From NCBI GenBank assembly GCA_037178855.1, contig JASJZC010000006.1, forward strand, positions 9,776,501 to 9,840,500: a DNA stretch of 64,000 nt. Direction: 5' to 3'. The notes under the pieces are model-generated. The model was given only the letters and a program-made list of their open reading frames with translations, made no database searches and was not told the DNA's origin. The translations under genes and the position numbers were made by a program. Origin of the DNA: Oscheius sp. JU75. Its lineage: Eukaryota > Nematoda > Chromadorea > Rhabditida > Rhabditidae. Positions 1 to 12,900 of this stretch are shown in pieces (position 1 is the first letter of the stretch; each line of letters opens with the position of its first letter).

Positions 1-224
1 CGCTGTTTCTCTAATTCTAGCCGGTTTTCTACTCGGAAGATGCTCAATTCCGACGAGAAAACGGCAATTCTATGTGGATGAAGTCACCCCCCTCGTATCC
101 AAGTGAACAAAGAATGAAGATATTTATAAAGTCACCAAGATAGAAAGATTAACTAACCGTAATACAACACGACATTGACTGAGATAGCTTAACAGGGTGG
201 GTATAAATATGAAGAGAATAGCCA

Positions 225-2572
225 CTAGTAGGGTTCGGAACGGTCCTTCTTCTTTTTGTCCTTTTTCGACTTCTCGCCGGCCGGGGGACTGGAAATTATG
301 ATAGATGAAGGTGGGTAGGGAAGGCATACCGTAAATCGACGTTTTTGACGACTATTTTACCGTCTTCTCCTCCCGTCACCAGCAGTCCTTTGTTGTAGGC
401 GGCGCAGTGGACGAGGTCCGTGTGTCCTGTCCATTCCTCGACGATTTCGGCCTTTTTACCGTCAGCGGTCACAGTGAGCAGGGCGAGCTGAAAGATTGAA
501 GTAGTAACACTACTGTTGTGCTCGAAGCAGGGTTGCACGACCACCAACTTTATCATGCGATCGCGATCAAGCACTTCAATTTTACTGCGAGCGCGATCGC
601 AGTAAAATTGAATTGCTTCTTCTGATCGAGATTAGTTCAATTCTTTTTTCTTTTCTTTTTTCCGAAAATCGGGGTTTTTCGCGGCAGGCGGCTCCCTTTG
701 TTTGATTTTCCGCGCTTTTACGAATTCGCCAAAAACCGGGTTTGCTGACGTAATTTACTCATTTTCACAGATTCTAATTATGTTTATTGAATCCAGCGTG
801 TAAAAGAACTCCTAGAATGTAAAAGAATGTACCGAAATCTGGATGCTTTACCGTTGTTGTTGCAACATCAGTCTTTTGCACTATCTCTGCAATTAACTGC
901 TATTTTTCATCCTCCAGGAGGTTCTTTCGCACGCTGAATACAATAAGCATAGTTAGAATCTCTGAAAATGAGTGAATTACGTCAGAAAATCCGATTTTGG
1001 TGAAGTTATAAAAGGCTTACTTTTCCCTCTGCATCAGATTCCAGCATTGCGATCGGCTTCTCCTCCTCCGAGCCCTTGATGATGTCCACGAGAAATCTGT
1101 CATCTCGGGCGTTTTTCCTGAAAAATGACATTCGTCTAGAAATTTGAGAGCAGTCTGTCCGTCTAAGGACTAGCTCATAACTGTTATGAGAACTTTTCGC
1201 AAAATTTGGAAAACAGGATGATCATTCGCGCAGCTATTTATCGAAGTGGACGCTACTGCCCAATCACATTCCAAGAGCTTTGAATGTCTCCGGTGCTGCC
1301 AGGTTTTTGTGCAAAAAAGGAAGTAGGCCACAGCCATGTGAGGTGTGTGCATTGTGGTATTGTGGAAAAAATTTGAGCTCTCAATGATTATACTTGATTA
1401 ACCCGGCTCGACTCGACCAGGCTACTACCTCTCAAAAATTTGTGAAGGTCCCAGGACGATGATTGCAAATTTTTTTTTACCTATTCTGGCTCTAGTACAT
1501 ATCTGGCCTCCCTATCTACAAAGATAGCGAGACTTACTTAAATAGAATGTCCACGTCTTCCGGCGAGTTTGGACTGAGTACCATGGCCTTGTTGTCGTCG
1601 CTACAGGCATACAGCAGTCTCTTGGACAAGTAGCCGACCTTGCCCACAGGCGAATCCATCTGAATTGAGCCTGTCAAACAAAAGAGCAGAAAAAATACCG
1701 GAGTGGAACTCTGCAGCGCGTCGTCTTCCTTGGACAGGCTTACATCGAAGATGTTGACGAGTCCGTCCTCCCCTCCGGTGATCAGATGGCGTCCGTCGCG
1801 GAAGAAGGCCAGACAGTTGATGTCGCCGCTGTGACTGTCCTTCAGCGTGATTAGCGGCTCCGTCCCGCCGCGTATGTCGTAGACCGAGACGACGCTCGGG
1901 ACGCCCGCGAAATCATCCTCGTCTTCCTCCTCGCTGCTCGATTCCTCGGTCTTCTTCTTCTTCTTTTTCTTTTTGCCGTCGCTCTCGGCCACGAAGGTGG
2001 AACTGGCTATCGCGATGTAGTTGTCGGAAGTGGCCGAGTATGTGACGGAGTGATTTTCGGCTGCTGTGTTGACTCTGCAAATTTATGAGGAAACTTGACG
2101 TCGTCTCTGGTACATTTTAGCAAAAAGCAAGGGAGTCGGAGAGTTGTGTATTCACAAAAAGCAATAATGTCAAGGTATTAGGCACAATTGTTTGAGGTTA
2201 TTTTGTAAAGAAAAACCTCAAAATGTTACGGGAGATCTTAAAGCAACTGACCTCGACTTCTTTTTAGACCCCGATCGCACATCGTAAAGATGTATGCCGA
2301 AGCTGTCGTCGACGATTCGAAGGACTGTAACACAACAATTAGAGACGCAGCGGAAGACATTACGAACCTGGACTGCTGGACAGATCAAAATGGATGCCGA
2401 CGACTCTTTGAGGGAAATCGAGCGATTTTTTGGACTTCTTCGCCTCTAAGTCGACAATGTGGATGTAGTTGTTGCTCAGGGCTGCTGCTACGGCATCCGT
2501 GCCTCCGAACGTCAGACTGTTCACATAGACCTCCGGCCGGCTGAGCTGAATTACTGATGCCTCTGAGGGCAT
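225..2572 (-). CDS. WDR89-like WD40-repeat protein
   Basis: Seven exons on the minus strand: 2572-2368, 2324-2252, 2074-1699, 1659-1538, 1117-1021, 487-330 and 288-225. They give 364 aa, close to the usual WDR89 length (about 387 aa). The order NNYIHIVDLEAKK, then SGDINCLAFFRDGRHLITGG followed by EDGLVNIFDV with an acidic KEDDAL, then TGGEDGKIVVKNV matches WDR89 beta-propeller blades. A lysine run plus SSSEEEDEDD (from about residue 115) and a KSKKDKKKKDRSEPY tail are low-complexity and probably nucleolar- or nucleic-acid-facing; this is inference. WD40 propellers are protein scaffolds, so no catalytic role is expected. The start was chosen because a TTTTACAG acceptor lies 7 nt upstream of the ATG, which fits trans-splicing. 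One intron (1660-1698) is only 39 nt, and the intron 488-1020 holds two foldback repeats. Confidence 0.85.
569..618. repeat. Near-perfect 21-bp hairpin in WDR89 intron
   Basis: Arms beginning AAGCACTTCAATTTTACTGCG and ending CGCAGTAAAATTGAATTGCTT pair with one mismatch around an 8-nt GC-rich loop. It lies in the minus-strand gene's intron and looks like a tiny foldback element. No coding content. Confidence 0.75.
722..1007. mobile_element. MITE-like element with about 85-bp inverted ends
   Basis: The left arm (722-808) and right arm (about 921-1007) are reverse complements with scattered mismatches. The shared core is CTGACGTAATT, then ACTCATTTTCA, then GATTCTAA. The internal 110 bp has no ORF. 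Size, long terminal inverted repeats and intronic position fit a non-autonomous DNA element (inference). Confidence 0.7.
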
Positions 2573-4690
2573 TTTGTACCTGTAAAATGGGAATAGGAAT
2601 CAAGAAATCGATATTTGAGAGAGCTTGGACTGCAAGGAGAATTCAAAATAGCATGGCGTTTATAGGAAAACAGCCGAAATGGCCCAGCGCGTGTGTGCAA
2701 AAAGAATCCGTGGCTTTACCACTGGCGAAAGCGTTTTTACGCTCCAAAGACCACGAAACCGTATTAAAATCTCGTGTTGGATGGTTTTGAGGAGGAAGAG
2801 CTTGGAAAACCCAAAGCTGTTTGAATCCGCGAGCAATCCGATTACGGTAGTTTTCTTACAAAATGAGCGTCAGTTTGTCTAGTCGGAACCAAGAGGATTC
2901 CGTCGTGATAAATTTTTTCTGCGGTATTGTGGGTGTTTTATGACATATACGAAAACAGGAGGTCACAGCCAAATAAATTTCAAAATCTGGTGAGTAAAAT
3001 GATAGAATGAACGGGTGACTCGGCCTAAGACCCAAGAAGAACGGTTGCCTATTCTCATACTAGCAACTGTCTGTCCAAGAGTTCTGCCTTCTTTCCAACA
3101 AAAACTATTAGCATCGAGACTTTTTCGAGTTTCGATGCTAATAATTTTCGTTTTGTTCCACCCGTACACTCCAGCTTTCCTGCCTGCGTAAAGAGTGTAC
3201 GGATGGGATAAATTCGAAAGATTTTCTTGGGCGCGCAATCGCGGGCTGTAGCGGCGACCTGGTGTATTTCCAATGTAAAGTTGTAGAACGAATCAAGATC
3301 TACAATTTTGCAGACTTGTCCCTTTGTCTCTTGACATGAAATGACTGGTCAGAGTTTTTGGGTATTAGTGTTGACATGCAATTGTGTGGACACCATGACA
3401 GACGGACGGACGGACCACTGCGTTTCAGTAAAGAAAGATATTTGCTTATCTGTCAAGACCTGGGCTGAGTCCTGTTAGAGACTTCCAAGCCTACCCCCAT
3501 CTGATTTAATTAGTTCAGCTGAAGAAACGATAGTTAATTTGATGCTTTTTTCTGATAAGGCCACAGTAATCCGTCCTGAATCGAAGAGAGCCAGAGCTCG
3601 ATTCCTTCTCCTATTGAAAGCCTTACATTTGTGTTCCTTCTGCACAAATCTCTGTCTTCCCGATAAGGATTAGGATCCGTAATCTTCCTAGCAACCATGT
3701 ATCGAATAATCCCTCGCTCAGTTTCTGAATCAGTTCACGCACCTGGTGCCTCGTTTAGCCGTCGCAGATGTAGTTGTTGCTAGAGGATCTCAGAAAACAG
3801 CATGAGAGCGCGTTTCTGTCAAATCAGCAACCGTTCTTTTGTCACTTTTTGACCGTCAACCAGCTAGTCTCGCCGAGGCCTGTAAATTGTGTAAAAATTG
3901 TCAGTAGCCTGTAAGGCATTCTTAGAGTCAGATTCCTATATGAAGAGTATAGGGATGAGTCAACGACATCCTTACAAAGAACCAGCCCAGCTTAGAACGT
4001 AAGCCTACTCGTCCTGTCCCCTCAGGTTGTACCCGCATGCAATTGAGCTCGCTTTGGCATTGATTACGGGTCACACATCATCTTTTTAACCGCCAGGGCA
4101 GGGTTTTTTTTTGTCAGGTTTTGCCCACCTGAATCTTTGAGCTTTGGGTTGTTCAACCAGGATTAGCTTACCGGAATGTTGAAGCAGCAGTTCTGCTCAA
4201 TCCAATTTCTTTGCAGGTTTAGCTTGCTCTAGGTCCGACTAGCAATCCCTGTACCTGTGTCTTTTTTTTCAAGCCATCTTTACCTGTGAAGCTGTCAGAT
4301 ACACTGCTTTGTCATCAACCTGTACACTTCTTGCTCGGTTAACCTGGTCACCAGCTTTCTGAACTGTCTAGTCAGCTGTTCTGGTCAAATCTGACATGCA
4401 AACTAATTTCTTGACAGGACAGGGACAAACAACCACTGACACCACGAGACCTACACAGCTCCGATGTCTGATGTCTGACACGTCCCCTATTCTATTTTGC
4501 TGCTTGCATACTCCCGCTCTCGATGATAGAATCACACACTCCTACGACTAATTGGAAGAGGATATCTTCTGAGACCCTCTGCCCAGAAAAAGACCTGCCT
4601 GCCGGAGACAGCTAACCTAGTTTAGTCTTCCGGCGTATTGCTCTTTTCTTATTTCCCAATGGGGCCTACACAGGCTAATTCCAGATTCTG
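2573..4690. other. Intergenic spacer between divergent genes
   Basis: No convincing exon found. It separates the minus-strand WDR89-like gene from the plus-strand RMD-like gene, so it probably holds both promoters. It contains one copy of the dispersed double-palindrome repeat (about 3150-3325) and pyrimidine-rich tracts. I looked here for missing N-terminal exons of the RMD-like gene and saw none with TPR character. Confidence 0.6.
3150..3325. repeat. Dispersed double-palindrome repeat, copy 1
   Basis: Begins with CACCCGTACACTCC pairing with GAGTGTACGGATGGG, and continues to an AAAGTTGTAGAAC / ATCTACAATTTTGCAG palindrome at about 3277-3319. The same two-palindrome arrangement recurs near 40.8, 41.0, 47.9 and 57.5 kb. 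Confidence 0.6.
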
Positions 4691-5263
4691 ATGCCCTCTG
4701 ACGACTCCATCAACACGCTCAGATTGGCCATCGCGGCAAATCCCAATGATCCGTTTGCCTGGTACGCATTAGGTGAGAAACGGGGTGAAAGGACAGAGGA
4801 ACAAAAAGGCAGAGAGACAGAGAGAAGTGAAATAGAGGGACAGGGAGACAGAGAGGCAAAAAGATAGTTTAGGAGTCCGATGTTATGTGAAGAAGCTCCC
4901 GAATGAGGCCCTTCAATGCTTCGAGAAGGCCGAACAGTGTAAGGTAGGTTCTCAGGACAAAGTTAACCAAACTTCAGACCAATTTCTCCGCGGCAAACTT
5001 TTACTACCTTGCCCTTACCCACAGAGTCTTAGGACGGAATGAGGACTGCATTAGCTATCTGAGAAAGGCCATCAATATCAGGGCCATAAACACTGTTGAC
5101 AAAAAGGTAGGGTAATTTGAGCCCTAGTCTACGTCACATCATTGTCATATTTCAGGCCAGAGTGTTGGCCGAGAAGATGCTGAGCAAGCTGGAGAGCAAG
5201 GGGAAGAAGTCCCCGTCACCTACTCACTTCAGAGAGCCTTCCGTCTCACCAGTTCCTAAATAA
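4691..5263 (+). CDS. RMD-family (regulator of microtubule dynamics) TPR protein, short form
   Basis: Exons 4691-4772, 4873-4943, 4978-5106 and 5156-5263 give 129 aa. The order of motifs matches the C-terminal TPR half of RMDN/RMD proteins: AIAANPNDPFAWYALG, then NEALQCFEKAEQ, then NFYYLALTHRVLGRNEDCI, then YLRKAINI, then ARVLAEKMLSKLES. RMD proteins associate with microtubules and spindle poles and are normally well over 200 aa, so the N-terminal half is missing here. The start was chosen because a TTCCAG acceptor lies 6 nt upstream of the ATG. Either this is a short trans-spliced gene or an upstream exon was missed. The AATAAA overlapping the stop codon (5259-5264) may serve as the poly(A) signal. 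Confidence 0.65.
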
Positions 5264-6943
5264 ATATAGACATATACAGATAGAACTGTTGTTTAAACAG
5301 AAGCGTGTCATTCGTTTATATCTTTTCCACGCTGCTCAAACGATTGTTTACGCTAATTCAGTTGGATCGAGCTGATGGGGTGCGTTTTCTCTAGAAGTTC
5401 AGAGTTTTTCCAGCCTCCGCGTTTTGAATTCTTCTGCTTTCCTCTCTCTCTTTTTTTCGATAGCCGTCCCACGCAGCCGAGGCCTCACGCATCGATTCTG
5501 GGGACTCTATGGCTCACCGCCTTCCCTTTTCCGTAGCCCAACAACAGGAAGATTGAAAATCCGAGAGGCTTTTTTGAATTGCTGTCAAATAATTTGAAAC
5601 ACTACAAAGGCGCGCGCCATTTGAATTTCTTCAGCCTTTTGTAAGCTTCGTTCTGCTCTCCTTTTCCTGCTTGGTTTTTGTCAAAAACACCTGTTTTATT
5701 ATAAAAAGCACACTGAAAAACCTGATACACGTTTTGATGGACCTCAACTATTAAATAGGACCTAAAGTAGCCCTAAAACGTTTGTTCTAATCAGTACGTT
5801 GCTTCCACCTGTTTTTTATTTTTCTTTCTCCTCTAAAATGTTGTTCCTCTGTATGCAATTTGTAATGGAACAACAATCATAAAAAAAAATCTTTGTTTCA
5901 TCAGAAAAAAGGCAAGCTGTTTTTGAAGAAAAGCCCAATTGAAATCTCTGCCCACCTACCTCAATTGATTCTGCTCGCCCCCGGAGAGTAGGACAGCGTG
6001 TATGGAGGGTAATTCCTTGTGGAGCAGTTACCCGATACTCCGACTAGGGCAACACAACAATGTGCATGAAACGTAAATTATCTTTCAGTGGCGCCTCCAG
6101 GCAACTACAGATATTTTTACTTCCCCTGGGCCTATAATGGCTTCCCGATCCGTGCTGTGCTCTTTCTCTCTCTCTCTCTCTCTAAAACAACCGGCCGCGC
6201 GTAGATAGCGAAGTATATCGACAAAGCCATGACAAACTTTGGGGACCCCCGAGCTCTCTGCCGAAAACGCTGGCTTCCTCCTTCAATACGCGCGCATAGA
6301 TTAGGCCCAATGGATTCGCAGAGAGCAGAGGTTTTTTGCAAGTTGACTGGGCGCTTGAACAACCAATGAACCCTGATTCTCACCTCACTCGCTTAGATTT
6401 CTCGTATCTTGTCGCCAAAACCGGCTCATTTTCCTGCCCTGTTCTCAATTCTCCTGTTGATTTCCACTGTTTTTCACTAATTTGTCCCCTTTTCTCCTTT
6501 CACACGCCTTTCCACTAATCTGAAATGCTTGTTGCCTAAAATTATTCGCAATTGCAATCATTTTTGGTCTCTGTGCTCGTACAGGAGAGATTAGAGAGCC
6601 GATTACAAGTGTTTTATTGTTATAATGGGCTTCCAAGGCGCGTTTTTGTGCTGTAGAACGAGCTGTCACGCAAATTGATACAATTTCAGTGAAACCCAGC
6701 CACTTCCATGTGGTTTGTGACGTACTTTTTGCGCAAGGCGCGACCAAAGGCGTCCCCGAAGTGAAGGCGCATTGTCCACACCTGTTGGCTGACTCACTTA
6801 TGTATTTTCACGTCATTATTTGGCTGCCCGGCATTTCCAAACACCTAGCTTCTTATTTTCTCTTCTTTCTCAGCTCTCATTAATCTCTTGGCTTCCAGAA
6901 GTTGAAGGAGTGCCGATTCGGGCCGCAGTAAGATCACAGAAAC
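5264..6943. other. Intergenic region upstream of dyn-1
   Basis: No supported gene. It is pyrimidine-rich, with a short CT microsatellite at 6165-6182. The final 100 bases run into a TTCCAG acceptor at about 6898, 45 nt before the dyn-1 ATG, which suits spliced-leader addition. Several small ORFs on both strands have no recognisable domain and no splice context. Confidence 0.6.
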
Positions 6944-9900
6944 ATGGCGTGGGCCAATCAGGGCATGCAAGCCCTCATTCCTGTCATTAACAGGGTCCAA
7001 GTCAGTTTATTCTACGTATTAAAACCACCAAATGCATTTTCAGGATGCCTTCTCTCAGCTGGGTACGAATGTCAACTTCGAGCTGCCTCAAATTGCCGTC
7101 GTCGGAGGCCAGAGTGCCGGAAAATCGTCTGTTTTGGAGAATTTTGTCGGAAAGTACGTGCTTTTTTGACGCTTAGCCTATTTTAACCTGTTATAGGGAC
7201 TTTTTACCCCGCGGCTCGGGAATTGTCACGCGTCGACCCCTGATTCTTCAGCTTATTCAAGATCGAAATGGTATTTTCTTGGTCGTTTCGCCCTAAAAAG
7301 GATAAAAATTTAGAATACGCCGAGTTCCTGCACAAGAAGGGACAGTATTTCAGCGATTTCGACGCCGTTCGCAAGGAGATCGAGGACGAGACGGACCGCG
7401 TGACCGGCATCAACAAGGGAATCTCACCGCATCCCATCAATCTTCGAGTTTTCAGTCCGAATGGTATTTTTATCCTCACTTTTCCTACAATTCTACTTCC
7501 CTTTCAGTCCTAAATCTCACCTTGATCGATCTTCCCGGTCTCACCAAGGTCCCTGTGGGTGATCAGCCGGCCGACATCGAGCATCAGATCCGCGAGATGC
7601 TCCTGACCTACATCCAGCGAGAGACATGTCTTATTTTGGCCGTTACGCCGGCCAACAGCGATCTTGCCACCTCGGACGCGCTGAAGCTCGCTAAGGAGGT
7701 CGATCCGCAAGGTCTGAGGACCATTGGAGTCTTGACTAAGTTGGATCTGATGGACGAGGGCACTGATGCTCGCGAGATTCTGGAGAACCGGCTCTTTCCA
7801 TTGCGCAGAGGCTACGTCGGAGTCGTCAATCGCGGCCAGAAGGACATTGTGGGCAAGAAGGACATCCGAGCTGCTCTGGACGCCGAGCGCAAGTTCTTCC
7901 TCTCGCATCCTTCCTACAGGTGTGTTTTTTATCCTTTTTCCTACTTTTGTTCTTGACTTTGGCTCTCAAACTAATGCTTTTTCCAAATGTATTGAAAAGC
8001 GAGTCATCTAGATGTGGACGATTCAAATGTTTCGTTATGCTTAGGAATTGAACCCGGCGCCTTTAGAACTGTAGTCTGAATTCACACCGACTGCGCCAAC
8101 GCAGAAAAATGCATCCAACGAGCCTTCCGAGAGATTTTAAGGCCGATTTGGGAAATAGAAAACACCTTGTCAGGCTCGGGAAATCGAACCTGATACCTTC
8201 AAATTCGGATTCCGAGCTTTACCCGACTGCACCACGCTGCGAAAGCTACGAATTTAGATATTCAGCCTATCCTGGAGTCATAATGGGGTTTTTTTTTTTT
8301 AAATTTTAGACTCGTTTTTGAAACAAAAAATTCGCAGACATATGGCGGACCGTCTCGGAACCTCGTACCTGCAGCAGACGCTGAACCAGCAGCTGACGAA
8401 CCACATTCGCGACACCCTACCCAGTCTGAGAGACAGTCTCCAGAAGAAGCTCTTCGCCCTAGAAAAGGACTGCTCCGAGTACAAGAACTTCCAGCCAAAT
8501 GACCCGGGACGAAAGACGAAGGCTCTTATGCAGTGAGTGTTTATGTCTGTTTCAAATTTCCCGCGCGGCTCTCTCTGCCTGTGATCTACTGTAAATACTA
8601 AAGGTTAGAGTAGTACTATAATAGTCGCCCTAATTCGATTTGACGCACAATTGCATACTGTACGAAAATAGGGTTTTGGCACTTCTCTAGCTTTCTCACC
8701 CATTTTCTAGGGCTCCAAAAAATCCTATTTTCGTACAGTAAGTAGTGCGTCAAATCGAATTGGTACTACCGAGGTTGGGACGTGAGTGACCCGGGATTCG
8801 ATCTCTCGCGATGTCTAACTTTGGGCAAAAAGCTTTTTCGTAGCGTTTTTGAGCTAAGTAAGAGCATGCAATTATATTTAGGGCGTTTCGGACCCAAAAC
8901 ATTGGATCATCCCTTCAATATTTTAGAGAAACGGTTGATATTGGTAGGAGCCGCTATGAACCAGACGACCCGGGTTCGATCCCCGCGGCTGACACTTTCA
9001 AAAAGCTATTTTGAAAAAAGAAAGCCATGGGAAAGGGTCCCACGGGAAGAAGTTAACAGCTTTAGAAGAAATGCAAGGGTGATAAGAAAAAAACCTTCCA
9101 GAATGGTCCAACAGTTCACGCAGGACCTCGAGCGTTCAATCGAGGGCTCATCGGCCAAGCTGGTCTCGACGAACGAGCTCAGCGGAGGAGCCCGCATCAA
9201 TAGGATCTTCCACGAACGATTCCCTTTCGAAATTGTAAAGATGGAAATCGATGAGAAGGAGATGCGCAAGGAGATCCAGTTCGCCATTCGCAACATTCAC
9301 GGTATCAGGTAATTTCTGTGTGGTATCAAGCTATTTTTCTCTTGTAGAGTCGGTCTCTTCACGCCAGACATGGCCTTCGAAGCCATAGCCAAAAAGCAGA
9401 TCTCGAGGATGAAGGAGCCATCGACCAAGTGCGTCGATCTCGTAGTCAACGAGCTGGCCAATGTCGTCCGGCAGTGCTGTCAGACGGTACGAACTATTCT
9501 GTGTTTTTGCGCGATTAGTGCAGTAGTAGCGTGACCTCCGTTTTCGGCAAAGGGTAAAAAAAGCAAACTTTCCTAATCCCGTTTTGCGAACGAATTCCGT
9601 CTCATTGCCGACTATCGTGTCTACACGACCTTTTGGATAAAGTTAATAGACGCATGTCCGTTTGGCATAGACATTCAAGAGACACCATTTTTATCGAAAG
9701 TGGGCTCAGTACCAGTTGGATCTTACCATATTCTTGTCCCTCTGTAACGGTCGAAACATGTAACTTTTCCAGCTCCAACGCTATCCCCGTCTCCGCGATG
9801 AAATCGAGCGAATCGTTGTCACCTACATGCGCGAAAAGGAGCAGATGGCCAAGATGCAGCTAGGAATGATCGTCGACTACGAGCTGGCCTACATGAACAC

Positions 9901-12900
9901 GAATCACGAGGATTTCATCGGTTTCAGCAAGTTTGTCACCGTCTTTTTCCCGCGTGATATTCTCCTTTTTTTCAGTGCTGAAGCCAAAGCAGCCCAGGGC
10001 CAAGTCACAAAGAAGAATCTCGGCAACCAGGTATATTTTCAAACTTGATTTTTTCCAACCAGAATCGCATTTTTGCATGCCGGGGGGTGGTGGAGCAGAT
10101 TTTTAAGCATCCGCGTCGTAGTTTGTTTCTGTTCAGGTCATCCGCAAGGGCTGGCTCACCGTCAACAATATCAGCTTCATGAAGGGCAGCAAGGACTGCT
10201 GGTTTGTCTTGACATCCGACAATCTCAGTTGGTACAAGGATGACGAGGTTTTTTTTCGTCTTTTCTCGTCAAAAAATGTTTTTTTCCAGGAAAAGGAGAA
10301 GAAATATATGCTCCCCTTGGACGGAATCAAACTGCGCGATCTGGAGAGCGGCTTCATGTCCAGACAGCACAAATTCGCGCTCTTCTACCCCGACGGAAAG
10401 TGGGTTTTTTACTTTTTTTTCCCAGCCATAAAACTAAGAATCAGCCTATTTCAGACAGTAGGTTGCTTCCAAATTGCCTGAAAGTCTGGGGGTAACGGCT
10501 GTCCACATGAATCCGCTTGCCTCCTTCGATTTCCGTGTCTTTTCTGAAAATAGCTGTGCGTTTAATTGATCAGAGCCATTTCAAGAAACAAAATTGGTCA
10601 GATTATGATCCTCTAGAAAAAAAGGAGGGCCCCGATCATTTTCTCGATTAGCCTCTCCTTTCAACCGACGTTTTCGGGCTCCACAAATGGGGCTCACTCT
10701 GGTGGTTTTGCTGTGCTCTAAACGTTCGCCCTCTACAAGAATCGGACCATGTTGATCCTATTATCCTAAAGCTACATAATCATCTAATTTGGGTTTGAGT
10801 CTCAAAGTTATCATCTTTTTAATTTTTGTGGTAGTTTTACTGAGAAGACTGATACAAACGACTCTTTGATCTGGCTGATACCAGAGACCAGAGAGGACCG
10901 TTTCAAATGTCTTTGAATCAAACTTTGGCCATAAGAGTTTCTACATTTTACTTTTAAGTAAACTTGTGCACGCCATTCAAGGACGCAAACCTGGTGCAGC
11001 GTTTCTCTCGGGATCTACCTCATTCACCCTTGGCAGTATTTTTGTCTAAGGCCGAGATGAATCTTCATTGCATGTTGCAAAACTGTTTCTAAAGGGGCCT
11101 GTACCGGGCTCAAATATGTGGCCTACTGACCAATACAAACGCACAGCTATTCTCTAAAACCACCCAATGTCTGACTAAATGCACCCTTTGCCAACTCCCC
11201 CACCCCTTTCACTATTTCCTTTAAACTACTCTGTTTAGCTGATCGCTTTTCAGGAAGTGAGTGACCCAGAGTCTCTTCATAGGCGTAAGCTATAGATCCC
11301 TGCCCATTTCCAGGGATCTCTAGATGTCGTGAATTTGTGCCAAATTCTACTGAATTTGCGATCAGGAATGCATCGGATTAAATTTTCAGTTGCTTTTTGT
11401 TTAAACAAAAAAGAGCACAGAAATCTTCCCCTATCCACTTGAATGCCGTGTGCATGTTCATTTTTTGGTCCTACCTCATTACCAATTCCATATTTTCAGG
11501 AATATCTACAAGGATTACAAGCAGCTGGAGCTCGGATGCCCGAATTTGGATGAGGTCGACGCCTGGAAGGCCTCTTTCCTTCGAGCCGGAGTCTATCCCG
11601 AGAAGCAGAAGGCCCCGGAGGATGATGTGAGTTCATTTTTCAGAATAGAGACCTTTAAAATCGGCTTTTAGGAGGTAAATAAGGCAACGAGGGTTTGTGT
11701 AGCATGCGTTAATGTCAGTTCGCATGTTTTCAGTTCAGGAATAAGCTGACATATGTTCGATGTCAATGAGTGGTCGTAAAAATGGGAAAACATGAAACAG
11801 CCCCTCGAAAAAAAAATTTCCTACTTTACAAAAAATGACTTTGGGAAAAAGTTTTAGGCCAGAGTTGACCGTAGTAGCTTTTCGAGATTTTTTTGTTTGG
11901 CTGGTGCCCGGCTCGAAATCTAAAACATTCCTGGCCTTGCACGCTACCCTCATTTGAATCCAGCGCGCAAATTTAGTAAGTTTGGGGCTGCCAAAAATTC
12001 TGCCGCTGCAAAAACTAATGAAGAGACGCAATGTAGATGTTTTTGAAGATTGCATGTGAAAAACCGCAGGGGAATCGAATCCGACATGTTTGATTAGTAA
12101 TCGGAGCGCTAACCGATTGAGCTATTGGGGCGAAGTCGCATAACCATAAAAAAACTGCATAAATCCAAGGCATAAAAGCTATCCGATAGTTTCATTTGAG
12201 ATTTTCTGTGCATTTCTAAATTTAGTTTGCATGCTTTCTGTGTTCACCTTGTCTAATAAACATTTTCAGTCCCAGCAAATCGAGGAAACCTCGATGGACC
12301 CGCAGCTCGAGCGACAGGTTGAGACGATTCGCAATCTCGTCGATTCATACATGCGGATTGTGACGAAGACGGTCAGAGACCTCGTTCCCAAAGCTGTCAT
12401 GTTCCTCATCGTCAATAAGGCAATTTTCTTTGACTTTTTCAATGACAAATAAAATTAGGTAGGGGAATTCATCCGCGACGAGCTGCTGGCTCATTTGTAT
12501 CAATGCGGTGATACGGACAGTCTGATGGAGGAGTCGGCCGAGGCGGCGCTGCTCCGTGAGCAGACTCTGAGCATGTACCACGCGTGCAAAGAAGCCCTGA
12601 AGATCATCTCGGAAGTCGACTTCAGCACCCTCGGCAACCAACCGCCGTCCTTGCCGATGCAGGATTACAGGTACGACAGCTTTTTTTGTATTTTACCAAC
12701 AAAAAAAAAAATTGGGGATCGAACCCATCTCATTTTGTTTCGTAGTCGGAGCGCTAACCGACTGAGCCATTCAGCAACGCGCGTTTTCTGAAAGGTTTCA
12801 AATACCCAAATACCCGGAAATTGTGCCCAAACGCCATTTAATCGCTTCAAATACATATGGCAATTTTTATTGACTTATGTTAATTCGTTGGAAAGTGTCA

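Noticed and set aside
7510-8026. Minus-strand ORFs across dyn-1 exon 5
   Set aside because: Shadows of a strongly conserved dynamin GTPase exon.
12060-12780. Possible functional tRNA genes
   Set aside because: A and B boxes are visible, but the acceptor and anticodon stems do not pair by eye, so I list them as tRNA-derived repeats.
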